From assembly GCA_030704615.1 (NCBI GenBank), contig CM060733.1, positions 75,926,907 through 75,990,906 on the forward strand: a stretch of 64,000 nucleotides of DNA, read 5' to 3'. The position numbers and the translations under genes were made by a program. Under the pieces are notes generated by a model. That model worked only from the letters and a program-made list of their open reading frames with translations, was not told the DNA's origin and searched no databases. The stretch is from Takakia lepidozioides. Taxonomy: Eukaryota > Streptophyta > Takakiopsida > Takakiales > Takakiaceae. Of this stretch, positions 36,501 to 46,365 are shown piece after piece (positions within the stretch are counted from its first letter, which is position 1; every line of letters starts with the position of its first letter).

Positions 36501-38561
36501 ATTGTGGTCGGACCCTGCAAACGAATCTCCAACCATGTATACTGCAGGGATATTGAAGGACTGGAGTCCTTCTACTTCAGGACTGTGGGTGGTACCTTGA
36601 CTGCCCACCTGAGCACACGACCTTTCAAGAACAGCATATGAAATACTTTGAACAATAACGCTGAGATGCTGGCGCCTTTGACAAACGAAGAGTATCAACG
36701 AAAACATAGCAACTTGGCTGCAAGGAGCCTGATGCTCAGGGAACGCCGCAGAAGGAAAGAAGGCGGGCCGCACCAACCAAAGACAAGGCTGTTGATGTCA
36801 TAGCCATTATCTAACCAGCAAAGCCAAAGGACAAAGACAAGTCCAAAAGAGAAGGAAAAGGACAAGGGAAGGAGAATGAAAAGGAGATGGAGAGTGGGCT
36901 GGACTTTAGTGCTGGAAGAGATATACCCCGCATCTTCAGTGCGTGTTCGATGCCAAGCCACCCCTTCCCGTTCTGATTCAGCAGGAGAGATGAAAATTGT
37001 TAATGAGGGTTGGCTTTCGATGATGCAGAGTCGAAAGAGAGGATACACTGGGGTGCCATCCATCCCCTACCTGGGACAATATAATTCTCATTCCTCAATC
37101 TGGTGAGAATTCCAGTTTCTTCCTTTTTCTGAATGTTTCGTTGGCAGTATTTCAGTCTCGTTCTTGAAAAACATTCTTGCCATCGTTCTTATAAAAAACA
37201 TGTCTGTTGCAGGTGAGCACAGGTCCCACCTTCGTGTGCGGTGTGCAGAAAACTTATGCGGCCGACATTGTCATTCTCGACATCCCGGATGGCCAGGCTG
37301 TGCCAGAAGTTCTTCCAAAGGGCAAGACGCCAGGCTGGAACAAATTCGAGGACAATTACTGGAGTTGGGTATTCGGGTTCTGTAACAATTTCCTCTCTGA
37401 TGCAGGGACACTTCTTCTGCTTTTTCAGTCATGTGACAATGATAGTCGTCGGCATTGGCATCATCATACCTCAAGTCTTCAGGGTTTGAAGTTTTGCGCA
37501 CATGGAATTGTGTGAACAGCCTCTACCTTGTGAAAGGGGGTTTCCCTGGTCAGCTGGTATGCCGTCTGCCTTCTGCTTGTGCTTTGATCATGAGTTTCAA
37601 TTTTCTCTGCAGCTCCACTCTAGTAGAATGTTTTATGATCGACACCGATCATCAACGATTCATGGTTTTTGTGTCAGAGTTCTGAATAGCCGATGTACAC
37701 ACTTCCACTTTAGATTGTGTTTACCACACTAACCTGCTATCTTTGGCAGACGAGGATGTTCGAGGCGATCTGCCTGCGGAGGATTCGCACATCAAAGACA
37801 CCATCCTCCATCCGCAGCTTTGAGATTTCTGACCAGGGTTGTTTCGTCAAACCCCCCTATGAGCCCCATGTCGATGACATTTTGTACAACTTCATGCAGT
37901 CCAGTCAGACTCTGAGAAGAGACCAGATGGCACTCCCTGGAGAGGTGCAAAGGAAAAGTCACCAGCATTCATGCAAATACTGCTGGAGTCATGCAGCCAC
38001 CGCTCTGCACGGGTGGTCGATCTTTCTGTGTCCACAGGTTCGTTTTCTCCCTCCGAATTGGTTTCCTTTCAACAGTTTCATCTGCTTAAATCCCCTCCTC
38101 CAAATGTTTATGTTCTCCTCTCTGGTGCAGGAGCAACTTACCACGCATGCAAGGCAGGCGGAAGAAGCCTTTTTGGTATGGAGGGTGATTCTGACCTCTA
38201 CAACACAGTGCTCCTCCCCCTTTTGTCTGGCTCCACTTCAGGCACACAGACTGATCGGATTCATATTCGAAATGATGACGATCCCGAAGATAAGCAGGTC
38301 GACAACGACTTTTCATGTGAGTAAGTGCTAAACCTCTTTGGGAGTCATACTCAATTTCTCGATAACATCAAAGTTACAGTAATAACTTTTTCAGGCTGTC
38401 TTTCAGGAAAGCCAGCGGTGGATCTTCAGGAGATACAGTCATTTCTGGCGAGTCTGTTTTCGACAGCCCCTTTCCAATTTTCTGCTCCTGTTTATGCCGA
38501 AGCAATGGCACTTCACGCGTCCGAGTCCCTATCCCCTGACTTTTTAGTGGCTCAGCCGTAG
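33569..38561 (+). pseudogene. paralogue B: decayed ParB-methyltransferase-like gene
   Basis: Collinear with paralogues A and C but heavily decayed. Matches in order: MISMPCCASTLSHDITKLES (33710; A has LISMPFVRPALTNDIQKLEQ), VWDGNHRLLVW (33990), HTLFRIKRIGLM (34320), EIWNSDQTVKD (34960; A has EIWNSDPTVKD), an exon at 35200-35380, TLWSDPANESPTMYTAGILK (36500), AADIVILDIPDGQ (37258), NKFEDNYWSWVFGF (37340), MFEAICLRRIRT (37755), a motif-I counterpart VVDLSVSTG (38010) with YHACKAGGRSLFGMEGD (38140), then an Asp/Glu-rich end. Stops cut the ParB-like part (TAG at about 33788), and frame changes between blocks are frequent. The motif-I loop is damaged (SVSTG versus TCGTG in C) and the motif-IV position reads DIPD, so catalysis is unlikely. 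The end at 38561 is the last open frame and is uncertain. Confidence 0.55.
35535..36298 (+). repeat. palindrome cluster in an intron of paralogue B
   Basis: Six palindromes lie in about 760 bp: 35535-35554, 35666-35701 (degenerate), 35891-35910, 36010-36033, 36175-36194 and 36279-36298. The core is GAATGTCGT / ACGACATTC with a two-base loop; 36010-36033 is GTGAATGGCG / CGCCATTCAC. Compensating change is visible: GTCG with CGAC in three copies, GGCG with CGCC in 36010-36033, while 36279-36298 is mismatched (GGCG with CGAC). The cluster lies in the intron before the exon that starts at 36440, the same position as the hairpins in A and the array in C. Sequence is unrelated to either. Confidence 0.85.
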
Positions 38562-39349
38562 GTGTATCCAGCGTGGATCCGGTGTTCTAAAATACTTAGA
38601 CTTAGATGCAGAGGAAGAGAGGATACATTGTACTGACTCTGAGTCAGACTGAACTGTATTCTTTTATATTCATTTTCATATTATCTGGAAAACGTTCAAT
38701 CCCCTTACTCTACCGTAGTTGTTCCTTTAGAACAAAATAATAATCACAGAATCAACTTTCGTTTAAATTGCTATATGTATGAATCCATCTCACAAACCTT
38801 CCTGACTCTTCTCATATCCATTGTGCATTCATCTACACTGTATTCATGCGTGCTCCATTCATGAAAGCTTCCTTTGTACAACATCCATTGTACATTCATC
38901 CTCTGTACTCTTTAATCCACCCCACAAACCTTCCACACTCATTTCATATACTTTGTGCATTCGTCAAAAGTTTGGTCATGCATCTTCCTGTCATGAATTT
39001 TTGTCATTGCTCAACATCCATTATACATTCATCCATTTTACTCTTATCCATCCGTCATTCATCCATCTACATAGATTTTTCAAACTCATCCATCTGTTTA
39101 TCATCCAACTGTACATTCATCCATCATTTATTCAATGCCTTTATTATGTCGTCCAGCTTGTTCCGCGGTAAAGGGTGCCAATCCGCGGGAATACACTCCA
39201 CTTCTTTCTGGGTGCGTGGTGACTCGGCCTCCACGTGTGATGACGTGGACTGAGCCCCGTGACGTGGCATTTGCGCAAGGTGACGTGGCGTGAGCGCAGT
39301 CGCGCTCACGCGCTCACGTGACCAGGCTCACGCCGAGGCATCCCTGCCA
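38562..39349. other. intergenic: CATTCATCC-rich tract and ACGTGGC/GCTCACGC cluster
   Basis: No gene. The tract at 38800-39130 is rich in CATTCATCC motifs, followed by TGACGTGGC motifs (39240-39295) and CGCTCACGCGCTCACG (39303-39318), mirroring the flank of paralogue A at 22930-23514. The truncated chromovirus begins at about 39350. Confidence 0.5.
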
Positions 39350-40779
39350 ACTCCCCAGTTGAAGAGGAACATCTATCGCCAACCTTGTCGCCAACTGTGG
39401 TTCTCCTTTGGCAGAACGCACCTCAATAGAGGCCCCCACGTCACTTGTCGGGAGTCCCAGCTTTTGTGCCGTTGCCGGTGTCATGAAGGAGTGCGACGCT
39501 CCTGTGTCCACCAACAACGACACATTAGTTCCGGATATTATCCCATCCACGAACAATAACTGACTCCCTTTTCGTAAGGCGCCAGTTTCCTGATACAACT
39601 CACAAGAAAATTTGCCTACCTTGTAAGTCCTAGCGACCACCGCTTCCACCAAGCGACTGATGGTATCTTCCGACAGCTCCGTGGTCGCCCGAGTCATGTT
39701 CAATTGCCGGGGCTTCGTGCACTTCTTGGCCATGTGCCCGGGCTCCCCGCAATTGAAACACACTCCATCAAAGGTCGCCTTCTGTCCGCCATAAGCCACT
39801 CCACCCGCTTTTCCTTTCAGAGCACCGGGTGCCGCCTTGACGTGTGAAGGCCCTCCCTTCGATTTCCACGTGCCATTATCGCCGCGTGGCCTATCCCACT
39901 TCTTTTTCCGGTCGGAAGGAGTCACCTTCCCGCCGAATCTTCTTGTGGTTCAGCTCCGTACGACCTTGTCTTTCACCCCTAGGGACATCCAAGAAACATT
40001 CAGCCCTCTCAATTGCCTCGTTCAAAGTCTTGGGTGGCTTCTCCTCCAACTTCCGCCTGGCCCATGGGGCCAGTCCCGCCACAAAGTTGAAGACCATTTC
40101 TGGTTCTGCCATGTCCGCGACTTCGAGCAACAGCACATTGAAAGCCTGGACGTACCCCCGAATGTCATCTGTTTGCTTCAATTCCTCATCTTGTCCTAGG
40201 CAAGCCAGGACGCGTTGAGGGGCACAAATTGTCTCTTCAACAATTCCTTGAACCCACTCCAGTTCAAGGTTTCCGGACTTGGACCTCGGTCGTGAAGGCG
40301 TTTCTGCCACCATTGTTGAGCATAGCCCCTCAAATAGGTGGGAGCCACTTCCACGCGATCCTCATCACTCAACTTGGCCGCCCGGAAGTACTGCTCCAGC
40401 TCCAAGAGCCAGGTGTTGAGTGTCTTCCGATTTCGGACGCCCTCGAAGGTGCCGGGTTCCTTAGGCTTCACCTTAAACTTTGCCTTAGTGGAAGTGGCAT
40501 TAGCCACCTTCAACACGTCTTTCAACGTCCCGCCAAACTGTGCCAACAACCCTTCCCAAAAGGCTGCCGGCATGGGAGGCATCTCTTGGTTTGTCGGAGC
40601 TCTCAAGGATTCCTCGGGCTCCGACTCCTCGGATTCCTCCCGCTCTTGGGCGGCCTCGTTTTCGGAAACATGCATCGCTTCCTCAAACGGCCGCCTCGGT
40701 GACACGCCGCCCCATCGGGCTCACCGGGATCATCATCTTTTGGGCCGTTCCGCTTTCGCTTCGGCTTGCCCGACCCCAT
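39350..40779 (-). pseudogene. chromovirus Gag and N-terminal protease, truncated
   Basis: Gag begins MGSGKPKRKRNGPKDDDPGE and has the retrotransposon gag core (LELEQYFRAAKLSDEDRVEV, QQWWQKRL, DIRGYVQAFNVLLLEVADM, FVAGLAPWARRKL). The CCHC knuckle is VCFNCGEPGHMAKKC, followed by [20 protein letters not shown]. It is split into three frames by shifts near 40700, 40200 and 39920. It preserves bases missing from the full-length copy (for example after [10 protein letters not shown]), so it is not a derivative of that copy. Confidence 0.85.
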
Positions 40780-40818
40780 GATTAGGCCAATCCCAAGGAC
40801 GCGCGTACTGAACTCTAA

Positions 40819-40830
40819 GCTCTGATACCA
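40819..40830 (-). promoter_or_regulatory. primer-binding site for initiator-Met tRNA
   Basis: The minus strand reads TGGTATCAGAGC two bases inside the LTR end, the standard plant retrotransposon primer site complementary to the 3' end of tRNA-iMet. Confidence 0.9.
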
Positions 40831-40832
40831 AG

Positions 40833-41546
40833 TGTCGCGCACATCACTTCGGTAAACTCCCCTTCAAGTTATAGATACTCGCTTTGATGCGCGCGCCTGA
40901 CTCCCAACCTGGCCGCCGGCCAACTTGGAGCTTCGGCTGCTCACCGGGACATAACGGTCCCCTTTCGCTCCCTCTAAAACCCTCCACCTAATTGGGACTA
41001 GGAGAATCCCTTTGGTAGATGGCAGTCCGGAACAGCTCCCCACTCTTTGGTCGCTTTCCGGCTCGCTCGCTTACTCACTAGTTTTTGGTCACCAACGGGC
41101 TTGCACCGTTCTCGGGGTTACTACTCCCTATATATACTTCTGTAGCTGTCCGCGGGGGTTTCACAACCAGCCATGCCATTTTATGGCGAACCACCACGAA
41201 GACCCTCGATTCCCGGTGGTGAGTCGCGGTGAGTCTTGGCCCGCTCACCACGGCCCCTATGGACCGTGATGAGTCCAAGACTCCCCACGACTCCCACCAC
41301 GAGGTCTCCACCCCCATGTGAGTCCTATGCCACCCCCACTAAGTCCCACTAAGCACACCCCACCCTTGTGGAGCCACCCCCACGCAACCCGGCGTGCGGG
41401 GCTCCACCTAGTGAGCGCCTCCGCCTCCTTGAGTGCTTGGGCACTCAAGGGTGCTTCAAGCCCCGTACCTATTGCTGCACGCCCCCCACCACAGGGGCAG
41501 CCCCTCTTGTGTCCCGCCTCCTGCCTCAAAGCAAAGGGCCACGACA
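40833..41546 (-). repeat. chromovirus LTR (5' LTR of the truncated copy)
   Basis: 714 bp, bounded by TGTCG...CGACA, aligning throughout with the 722/723-bp LTRs at 56333 and 62576 but more diverged. The outer end (41546) touches a 102-bp repeat. The inner end is two bases from the primer-binding site. Confidence 0.9.
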
Positions 41547-41647
41547 CTTGACACCTGATTTAACACTTGACCTAAATCCAAGTGTTAAATACAAATAACT
41601 AGCTTTATTCTAGCTAGTTTCACACTGTGCTTATTTAACTTGACAGC
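41546..41647. repeat. 102-bp direct repeat, left copy
   Basis: Identical over 102 bp to 52999-53100. It contains two internal palindromes (TAACACTTG / CAAGTGTTA and AACTAGCT / AGCTAGTT). It borders the truncated chromovirus LTR on its left and the 3' end of the methyltransferase element on its right. It lacks TG/CA ends and an adjoining primer site or purine tract, so it is not an ordinary LTR. Confidence 0.9.
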
Positions 41648-41992
41648 TATCGTGCGCATACGTATCGCAACACAACTACATTGCTGTCCAAACTACACCA
41701 CACATATATGCACAATAAAGTAGTCTACCACAATCGCCCCCCTAGCTGGTGGATAGGTCCCTCTACCTCCAGATAGCTACAAGATATAATAGCCGTAGCC
41801 GTACTAAGTCCTCTATCACTGTCCCTATTGTACTCAAACTCTATAGACCAAGGGGCCGGGTACAAGAGTAGCCCCATCGTTAGTCGCCGTCTTGCAATCT
41901 GTGAACTTGAGCCAAGATCTTGTGTGTTCAAGGTCTCCTAGTAGCTGGGCCTTGCGTTGCTTGTTAGCCTTCCATGGTTGTATCCACTCCCA

Positions 41993-42135
41993 CTATCCAA
42001 TGCAATGTGGACATAACCAATCCTCATCTGGAACCATCTCAAGAGGTGGAGTCAAGCATCCCATATGCCAACTTTAGAGCATCGATCACACACCAGCATG
42101 GTGGCTGCCCCTTTAGCAGACCCACACAACATGCA
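41993..42135 (-). pseudogene. C-terminal PHD finger of the DNMT element's Pol
   Basis: PHD fingers read histone H3 tails. After integrase the frame reads CMLCGSAKGAATMLVCDRC, then a one-base deletion at about 42071, then WHMGCLTPPLEMVPDEDW followed by LCPHC and a stop two codons later (TAG, plus-strand 41993-41995). The complete set is C-X2-C-X11-C-X2-C-X4-H-X2-C-X14-C-X2-C with the conserved Trp two residues before the seventh ligand: a textbook C4HC3 PHD finger of the (M)LVCDxC..WHxxCLxPPL type. It ends Pol at the position where chromoviruses carry a chromodomain. The deletion breaks the present frame, but the ligands on both sides are intact. Confidence 0.85.
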
Positions 42136-44466
42136 CCTCAAACCTGCAGATACCACTGCCAGGTTTGGGTCAATCCTGCCATCGACATTCGGAAGGTGAC
42201 ATGGCGCACAATTACGCACATGGTCCTTCCAAGTTATGCCATCCTGACCCTCCAAGACCAAGACGCCTGAGGGCAAGACCTCTCGAACCCTCAAAATAAC
42301 ACGTCCTGCAGTCACATCCAGGGTCGTAGGAGCAGTTTGCTGCAGATAGACATAGTCACCAGGGTTGAATCTCCGAACCCTAGGACGATAGCCCCCACCA
42401 CGTATGGTAGCATACCTCAACGTATCACGGTGTTGTGCAATGGCAAGGTTCTCGAAAGCCATGGGCATGACTCTCTTGAACAACTCTGCACGCTGCTCAC
42501 ATGCACGTGCCCACACGTCCGGATCGTCAAGGTTAAGAACTGTAGCAGCTTCTCTGCGAATGGATGTAGGCAAATCCGGCTCTCGGCCAAAGAGAAGAAA
42601 GTATGGTGAGAAGGAGGCAAGTGATGCTTGCTTGCTGAACCTGTAGCCCATGGCTAACCAGGGTAACTGAAGGTCCCAATCTCCTAGGTGTCCCTTCTGC
42701 AAGCCATACTTGCGCAAACCCCTCTTTACTGTCTGAACAACTCTCTCTGCCAAGCCATCGGCCTCAGGATGATCCCGAGAAGTGGTGCGGTGGTCTATCA
42801 AGGCCTTGTCACACAAAGCCTGAAACTCCCCCAAGAACTCTCTCCCTTGGTCCGTGAGTACCTCAGCTGGAGCACCGAATCGGCTAAGCACACAATCCAG
42901 GAATGCATACGCAGCTCCCTCACTAGCCTTATCAGGCAATGGAACCAATTCAATCCACTTGGAGAAGTGCTCCACCATCACCAACACGTACTTGTTGTGG
43001 CGCATGGTCAGTGGCAACGGCCCTGCGAAGTCAAGACTCCACCTGTAGCCCAATCCCATGATCGGAAGAGGGTGCAATTGTGGAGTAGGGGCGTTGAATG
43101 AAGCACGCACCCTGTCACACACCATGCACCTAGCCACAAATTGTTGCACCTCTGTGTGCATACCACGCCACCAATACTGCCCCTGCAGTAGACTATGAGT
43201 GCGTCGCACCCCAAAATGCCCCAACTCCTCATGGGCATGCCGCACTAACCGTGCCCGCTGTGTTGGGTGAGGCACAATCCTCACTCGACCATCCTCCCAC
43301 ACTCGGAGCAGGTGTGTTCCCTCCCACCTGAACCTCTTGGCTCGTTGTAGGATCCGATCCCTCTCCTTGGCAGTCACAGTGGCTGCCGTGTCTCCAGTGC
43401 GGAGGTAGTCCAACACAACTGAATCCTCATGTATATCTTTGGCGCCACCTTGCTCATTGCTGGCCTCAGGGTCCTCAGACACTTGATCTACAGTCATCCC
43501 TGTTGCAGGTCCAACCTGGCCTTCCGCTGCCAAGATACACAGAAATGCAGATGCATGCCATCCGGGCACCATCTCCTCGTCCGTCTCACCATGCCACCGA
43601 GCTCCAGTGTCATCCTGCTGGCTCGTGCATGGATTGCGACTCAACCCATCTGCATTGCGATTGACCAAACCCGGTCGATGCACCACCTGAAAGTCATACT
43701 CTTGAAGGATGAGTGCCCACCGTGCAAGCTTCCCCGTAAGCTTGTCTGACTCCATCAACCACTTGAGTGGTTGGTGATCCGTGACAAGGGTGAAGAGATT
43801 GCCGTATAGATAGCACCTGAAGTGTGCCACGGCCCACACTGCAGCTAAGCATTCTCCCTCATATGAGCTATACTTAGACTCTGCAGCATTGTTCGAGCGG
43901 CTAGCATAAGCCACTACGAACTCTCTTCCCTCATCATCCACCTGTGTGAGCACCGCTCCAAGCCCCAGCATGCTCCAATCTGTATGCAGCTGAAAAGGAC
44001 GCCCCCTGATAGGTCGTCTCAAGATGGGCGCCGAGGTCAACCTCGCCTTGAGCTCTTGAAAAGCTTGTTCTTGCTCATCTTCCCACTGCCACTCCTGGTC
44101 CACCTTGGTCAGCTTGGTTAGAGCCTTTGCAATGGCACTAAATCCCTTAACAAACCGTCTGTAATAGTTTGCTAACCCCATGAAAGCTCGAACTCGGCTC
44201 ACATCCGTGGGGCGTGGAACCTGTGCAATGGACTCTACCTTAGTCTGCTGTACCCCCAATCCTCCAGGATATATCATGTGACCCAGATACTCAATCTGGT
44301 TGTGGAAAAACTTGCACTTGCCCGGATGTAACTTCAATCCGTGCGTCCTCAAGCGCTCAAATACCCCCTGAAGGTGTCTCTCATGCTCCTCCACCGTAGC
44401 ACTAAAGATGATGATGTCATCTATGTAGCACCGAGCAAACTCCACCCCTGCTAGAATCCTGTCCAT
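42136..44466 (-). CDS. Pol of the DNMT element: RT C-terminal part, RNase H, integrase
   Basis: An open frame of about 775 codons before the PHD finger. RT catalytic box FARCYIDDIIIFS lies at the start, followed by LKLHPGKCKFFHNQIEYLGH and FMGLANYYRRFVKGFS. RNase H: LHTDWSMLGLGAVLTQ, SSYEGECLAAVWAVAHFRCY, VTDHQPLKWL. Integrase: an HHCC finger (HAHEELGHFGV, CMVCDRV), then D,D,E in SLDFAGP, LTDQGREF and ADGLAERVVQ. A C-terminal region (FNPGDYVYLQQ) follows. The RNase H motif has HTDWS where HTDAS is usual. The upstream boundary is a one-base shift at about 44460 inside NAP-EFQ. Confidence 0.9.
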
Positions 44467-45125
44467 GACTCTTTGAAACTCAGCGGAGCGTTTTTAAGCC
44501 CAAATGGTAAGAACCGCCACTGGTATAGGCAATCCTTCCCGTGCTCATTGATCCCCCAGAATGCCGTCTTTTGCTTATCCGCCTCCTTGATCGGCAACTG
44601 GTGATATCCGGATCGTAAATCCAACGTGCTAAAGACCTTGGAATGCCCAATGGCATCAAAGATCTCCTCTGGTGTTGGCATGGCATACCTATCGGACTTG
44701 GTCTGACGATTTACAGGCCGGTAATCACCGCACATACGTCTCTCCGTCCAATTGCCATAGACATCCTTCTTAGCTGGCATCACTGTGGCTGAAGCATACT
44801 CTCCACCAGAGAGCTCCACCAAACCTGCCTCCCAGAGATCTTGAGTCCTCATCTGAATCAAAGACCTCTCCATGTCACTGTATCTATAGGGTCTCCGAAA
44901 GATTGGCGTGTCAGTGGCCAACTCAATACGGATCTCTTGACCCTTCAGTGCTCCCAAGTCCTTCAAACTGAAGGCAAAGCAATTCCTGTAAGCCCTCAGG
45001 AACCGCCGTATACGTCGTCTCTCTCCTCCGGTGACAATGGGTCCAATGTCAGGCTCCCAATTGTCCTCCGTAACTGCAACCTTAAGTCCAGTGGGCTTAG
45101 AGGTAGAGGACGCGTCCCGTGGTTG
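44451..45125 (-). CDS. reverse transcriptase N-terminal half, DNMT element
   Basis: Fingers and palm of RT: FLRAYRNCFAFSLKDLG, ELATDTPIFRRPYRYSD, MPAKKDVYGNWTERRMCGDY, FDAIGHSKVFSTLDLRSGYH, WRFLPFGLKNAP. The frame ends by a one-base shift in the NAP-EFQ-VMD motif, and the YIDD half resumes in the neighbouring frame. A TAG at 45126 separates it from a Glu/Asp-rich linker (45129-45383) that joins the methyltransferase to RT. Confidence 0.85.
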   Translation of the reverse strand, partial: QPRDASSTSKPTGLKVAVTEDNWEPDIGPIVTGGERRRIRRFLRAYRNCFAFSLKDLGALKGQEIRIELATDTPIFRRPYRYSDMERSLIQMRTQDLWEAGLVELSGGEYASATVMPAKKDVYGNWTERRMCGDYRPVNRQTKSDRYAMPTPEEIFDAIGHSKVFSTLDLRSGYHQLPIKEADKQKTAFWGINEHGKDCLYQWRFLPFGLKNAPLSFKESWTGF

Positions 45126-45399
45126 CTATGCTGCAACCTCTTGAGCAGTACTCCCTTCCTGCTCAGTCAATGACAAGGCCTCATCCTGCCCCATCATCTC
45201 ATCATTGAGAACCTCCTCATCCCGAGAAGAATCCCCAACCTCATCCATCACAGCTGCCTTGGCTGCCAACTCCCTCTGAACCTCGAGCACCTCCCACGTG
45301 TGCCATGGATGTCTACACCCCGTGGTCCTCACCGGCTCGCCCCCACTCGCTGCCTGTACCGTCTCGGTAGGCAGAGAGACCATGAAGGGAGTGCACTCC

Positions 45400-46365
45400 G
45401 CACTCTACGTTGCTCAGCCATAGCCAAGCTGATAATCCAGGTCAAGCAATTGAGATCCATTGCTTGCCCCAACACCTGACGACGTGATGCCTCAGAAAGA
45501 GAAGGCACCGCCGTGGTCCCAGTGGAAAACCCCATAGCCCGCTCTCGCTCGTCGGCATTAGGCTCCACTAACTGCTGCAACTGAGCATCCCACAGGAGGC
45601 CAGGTCCACCATCCCGAAAAGCATGGGATCCTGGGAAGCTGAGCAGTGTAGGTAATGCTGCTCGTGGTTGACCCACCCTTGTTGACCACTGCCAAAGGCG
45701 AACGGTCATCGTGTCTCACACGTTGAGACTGCCTCCCTGTGTCCAAAATGCCACTATGAGGTGTGTTGGCCGCTGCACCCCATCAAATGCACGCTTGAGC
45801 AGTGCGGGTGGCATCAAGTTAGTCCACCATAGCCGTGGACGATGAGCCCGTGATCCCACTGCAGCTGCATCCAGCAGCACTGCTGACCCAAGCCACGACC
45901 GGACTTGATGCACACTGGCCATCACCCTGGCCCGAGAATCACCCATCAGTGGCACATTCTCCAAGATGTATGCTGGAGATACAGCTTGATGAAGCTGCAA
46001 GTGGCGCAAAATCCGCACCATCTCCCAAAACAGACCCGTCCTCGAGTCTCGCAATCCATTGCCATGCCCGGCTGATGAATGCCCTTGGCAGGGCCAACCT
46101 GCCACTACCAGATCAATGGAGCCAACCCGCTCCAAATCCTGCGCCCCCAGCAACGCAATGTCTGCTGGCAAGGCCTGCTGATATCCACGAACTGCAAACA
46201 CCGGCAACAACTCAGGGTACTGCTGCAGCAGCTGAGCAACATGGCGCAGTGAGACGCGTCGTGCAGTCTCATCCCTCTCCACATACAGGTAACGTCGAAC
46301 TCGTACACCTGCCTGCAGCACTGCAGCCAATCCAGTGCTGATCCCGCCAAACAAGTCCAGAAGGC
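45400..46365 (-). pseudogene. cytosine-5 DNA methyltransferase domain inside the pol polyprotein
   Basis: C5 methyltransferases transfer methyl from SAM to cytosine in DNA. Motifs in order on the minus strand: I, LDLFGGISTGLAAVLQAG (46360-46310); IV with the catalytic Cys, AGWPCQGHSSAGHG (about 46105-46070); VI, YILENVPL (about 45965); VIII, VGSRAHRPRLWWTN (about 45855); a target-recognition stretch (HDDRSPLAVVNKGG, then LPTLLSFPGSHAFRDGGPGL); IX/X, EPNADERERAMGF and GQAMDLNC (45580-45440). Length is about 320 residues, the size of compact bacterial-type enzymes, with no plant MET1/CMT accessory domains. It follows protease directly (the joint reads EGIAF then the LDLFGG of motif I after a one-base shift at about 46362) and precedes RT. 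Two further one-base shifts lie near 45735 and 45670, and one near 45385. All catalytic residues that I can see are intact. Confidence 0.88.

Larger units (their letters stand above)
39350..41546 (-). mobile_element. truncated chromovirus copy: 5' LTR, gag, start of protease
   Basis: Minus-strand copy of the same family as 56333-63298. From right to left: LTR (41546-40833), primer site (40830-40819), gag from ATG 40779, zinc knuckle, protease DTGASHSF, then an abrupt break at about 39350 inside protease, where sequence changes to the GCTCACGC-rich repeat. Only this end is present; RT, integrase and the other LTR are gone. Confidence 0.9.

Noticed and set aside
40229-40785. Plus-strand ORFs over the truncated chromovirus gag
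   Set aside because: The minus strand carries the recognisable gag core and zinc knuckle; the plus frames are shadows.
41546-41647. Treating the 102-bp repeats as LTRs of the methyltransferase element
   Set aside because: No TG/CA ends, no primer site next to the right copy and no purine tract next to the left copy.
45835-46341. 168-codon plus-strand ORF opposite the methyltransferase
   Set aside because: Composition bias from the GC-rich minus-strand coding sequence; no motif of its own.
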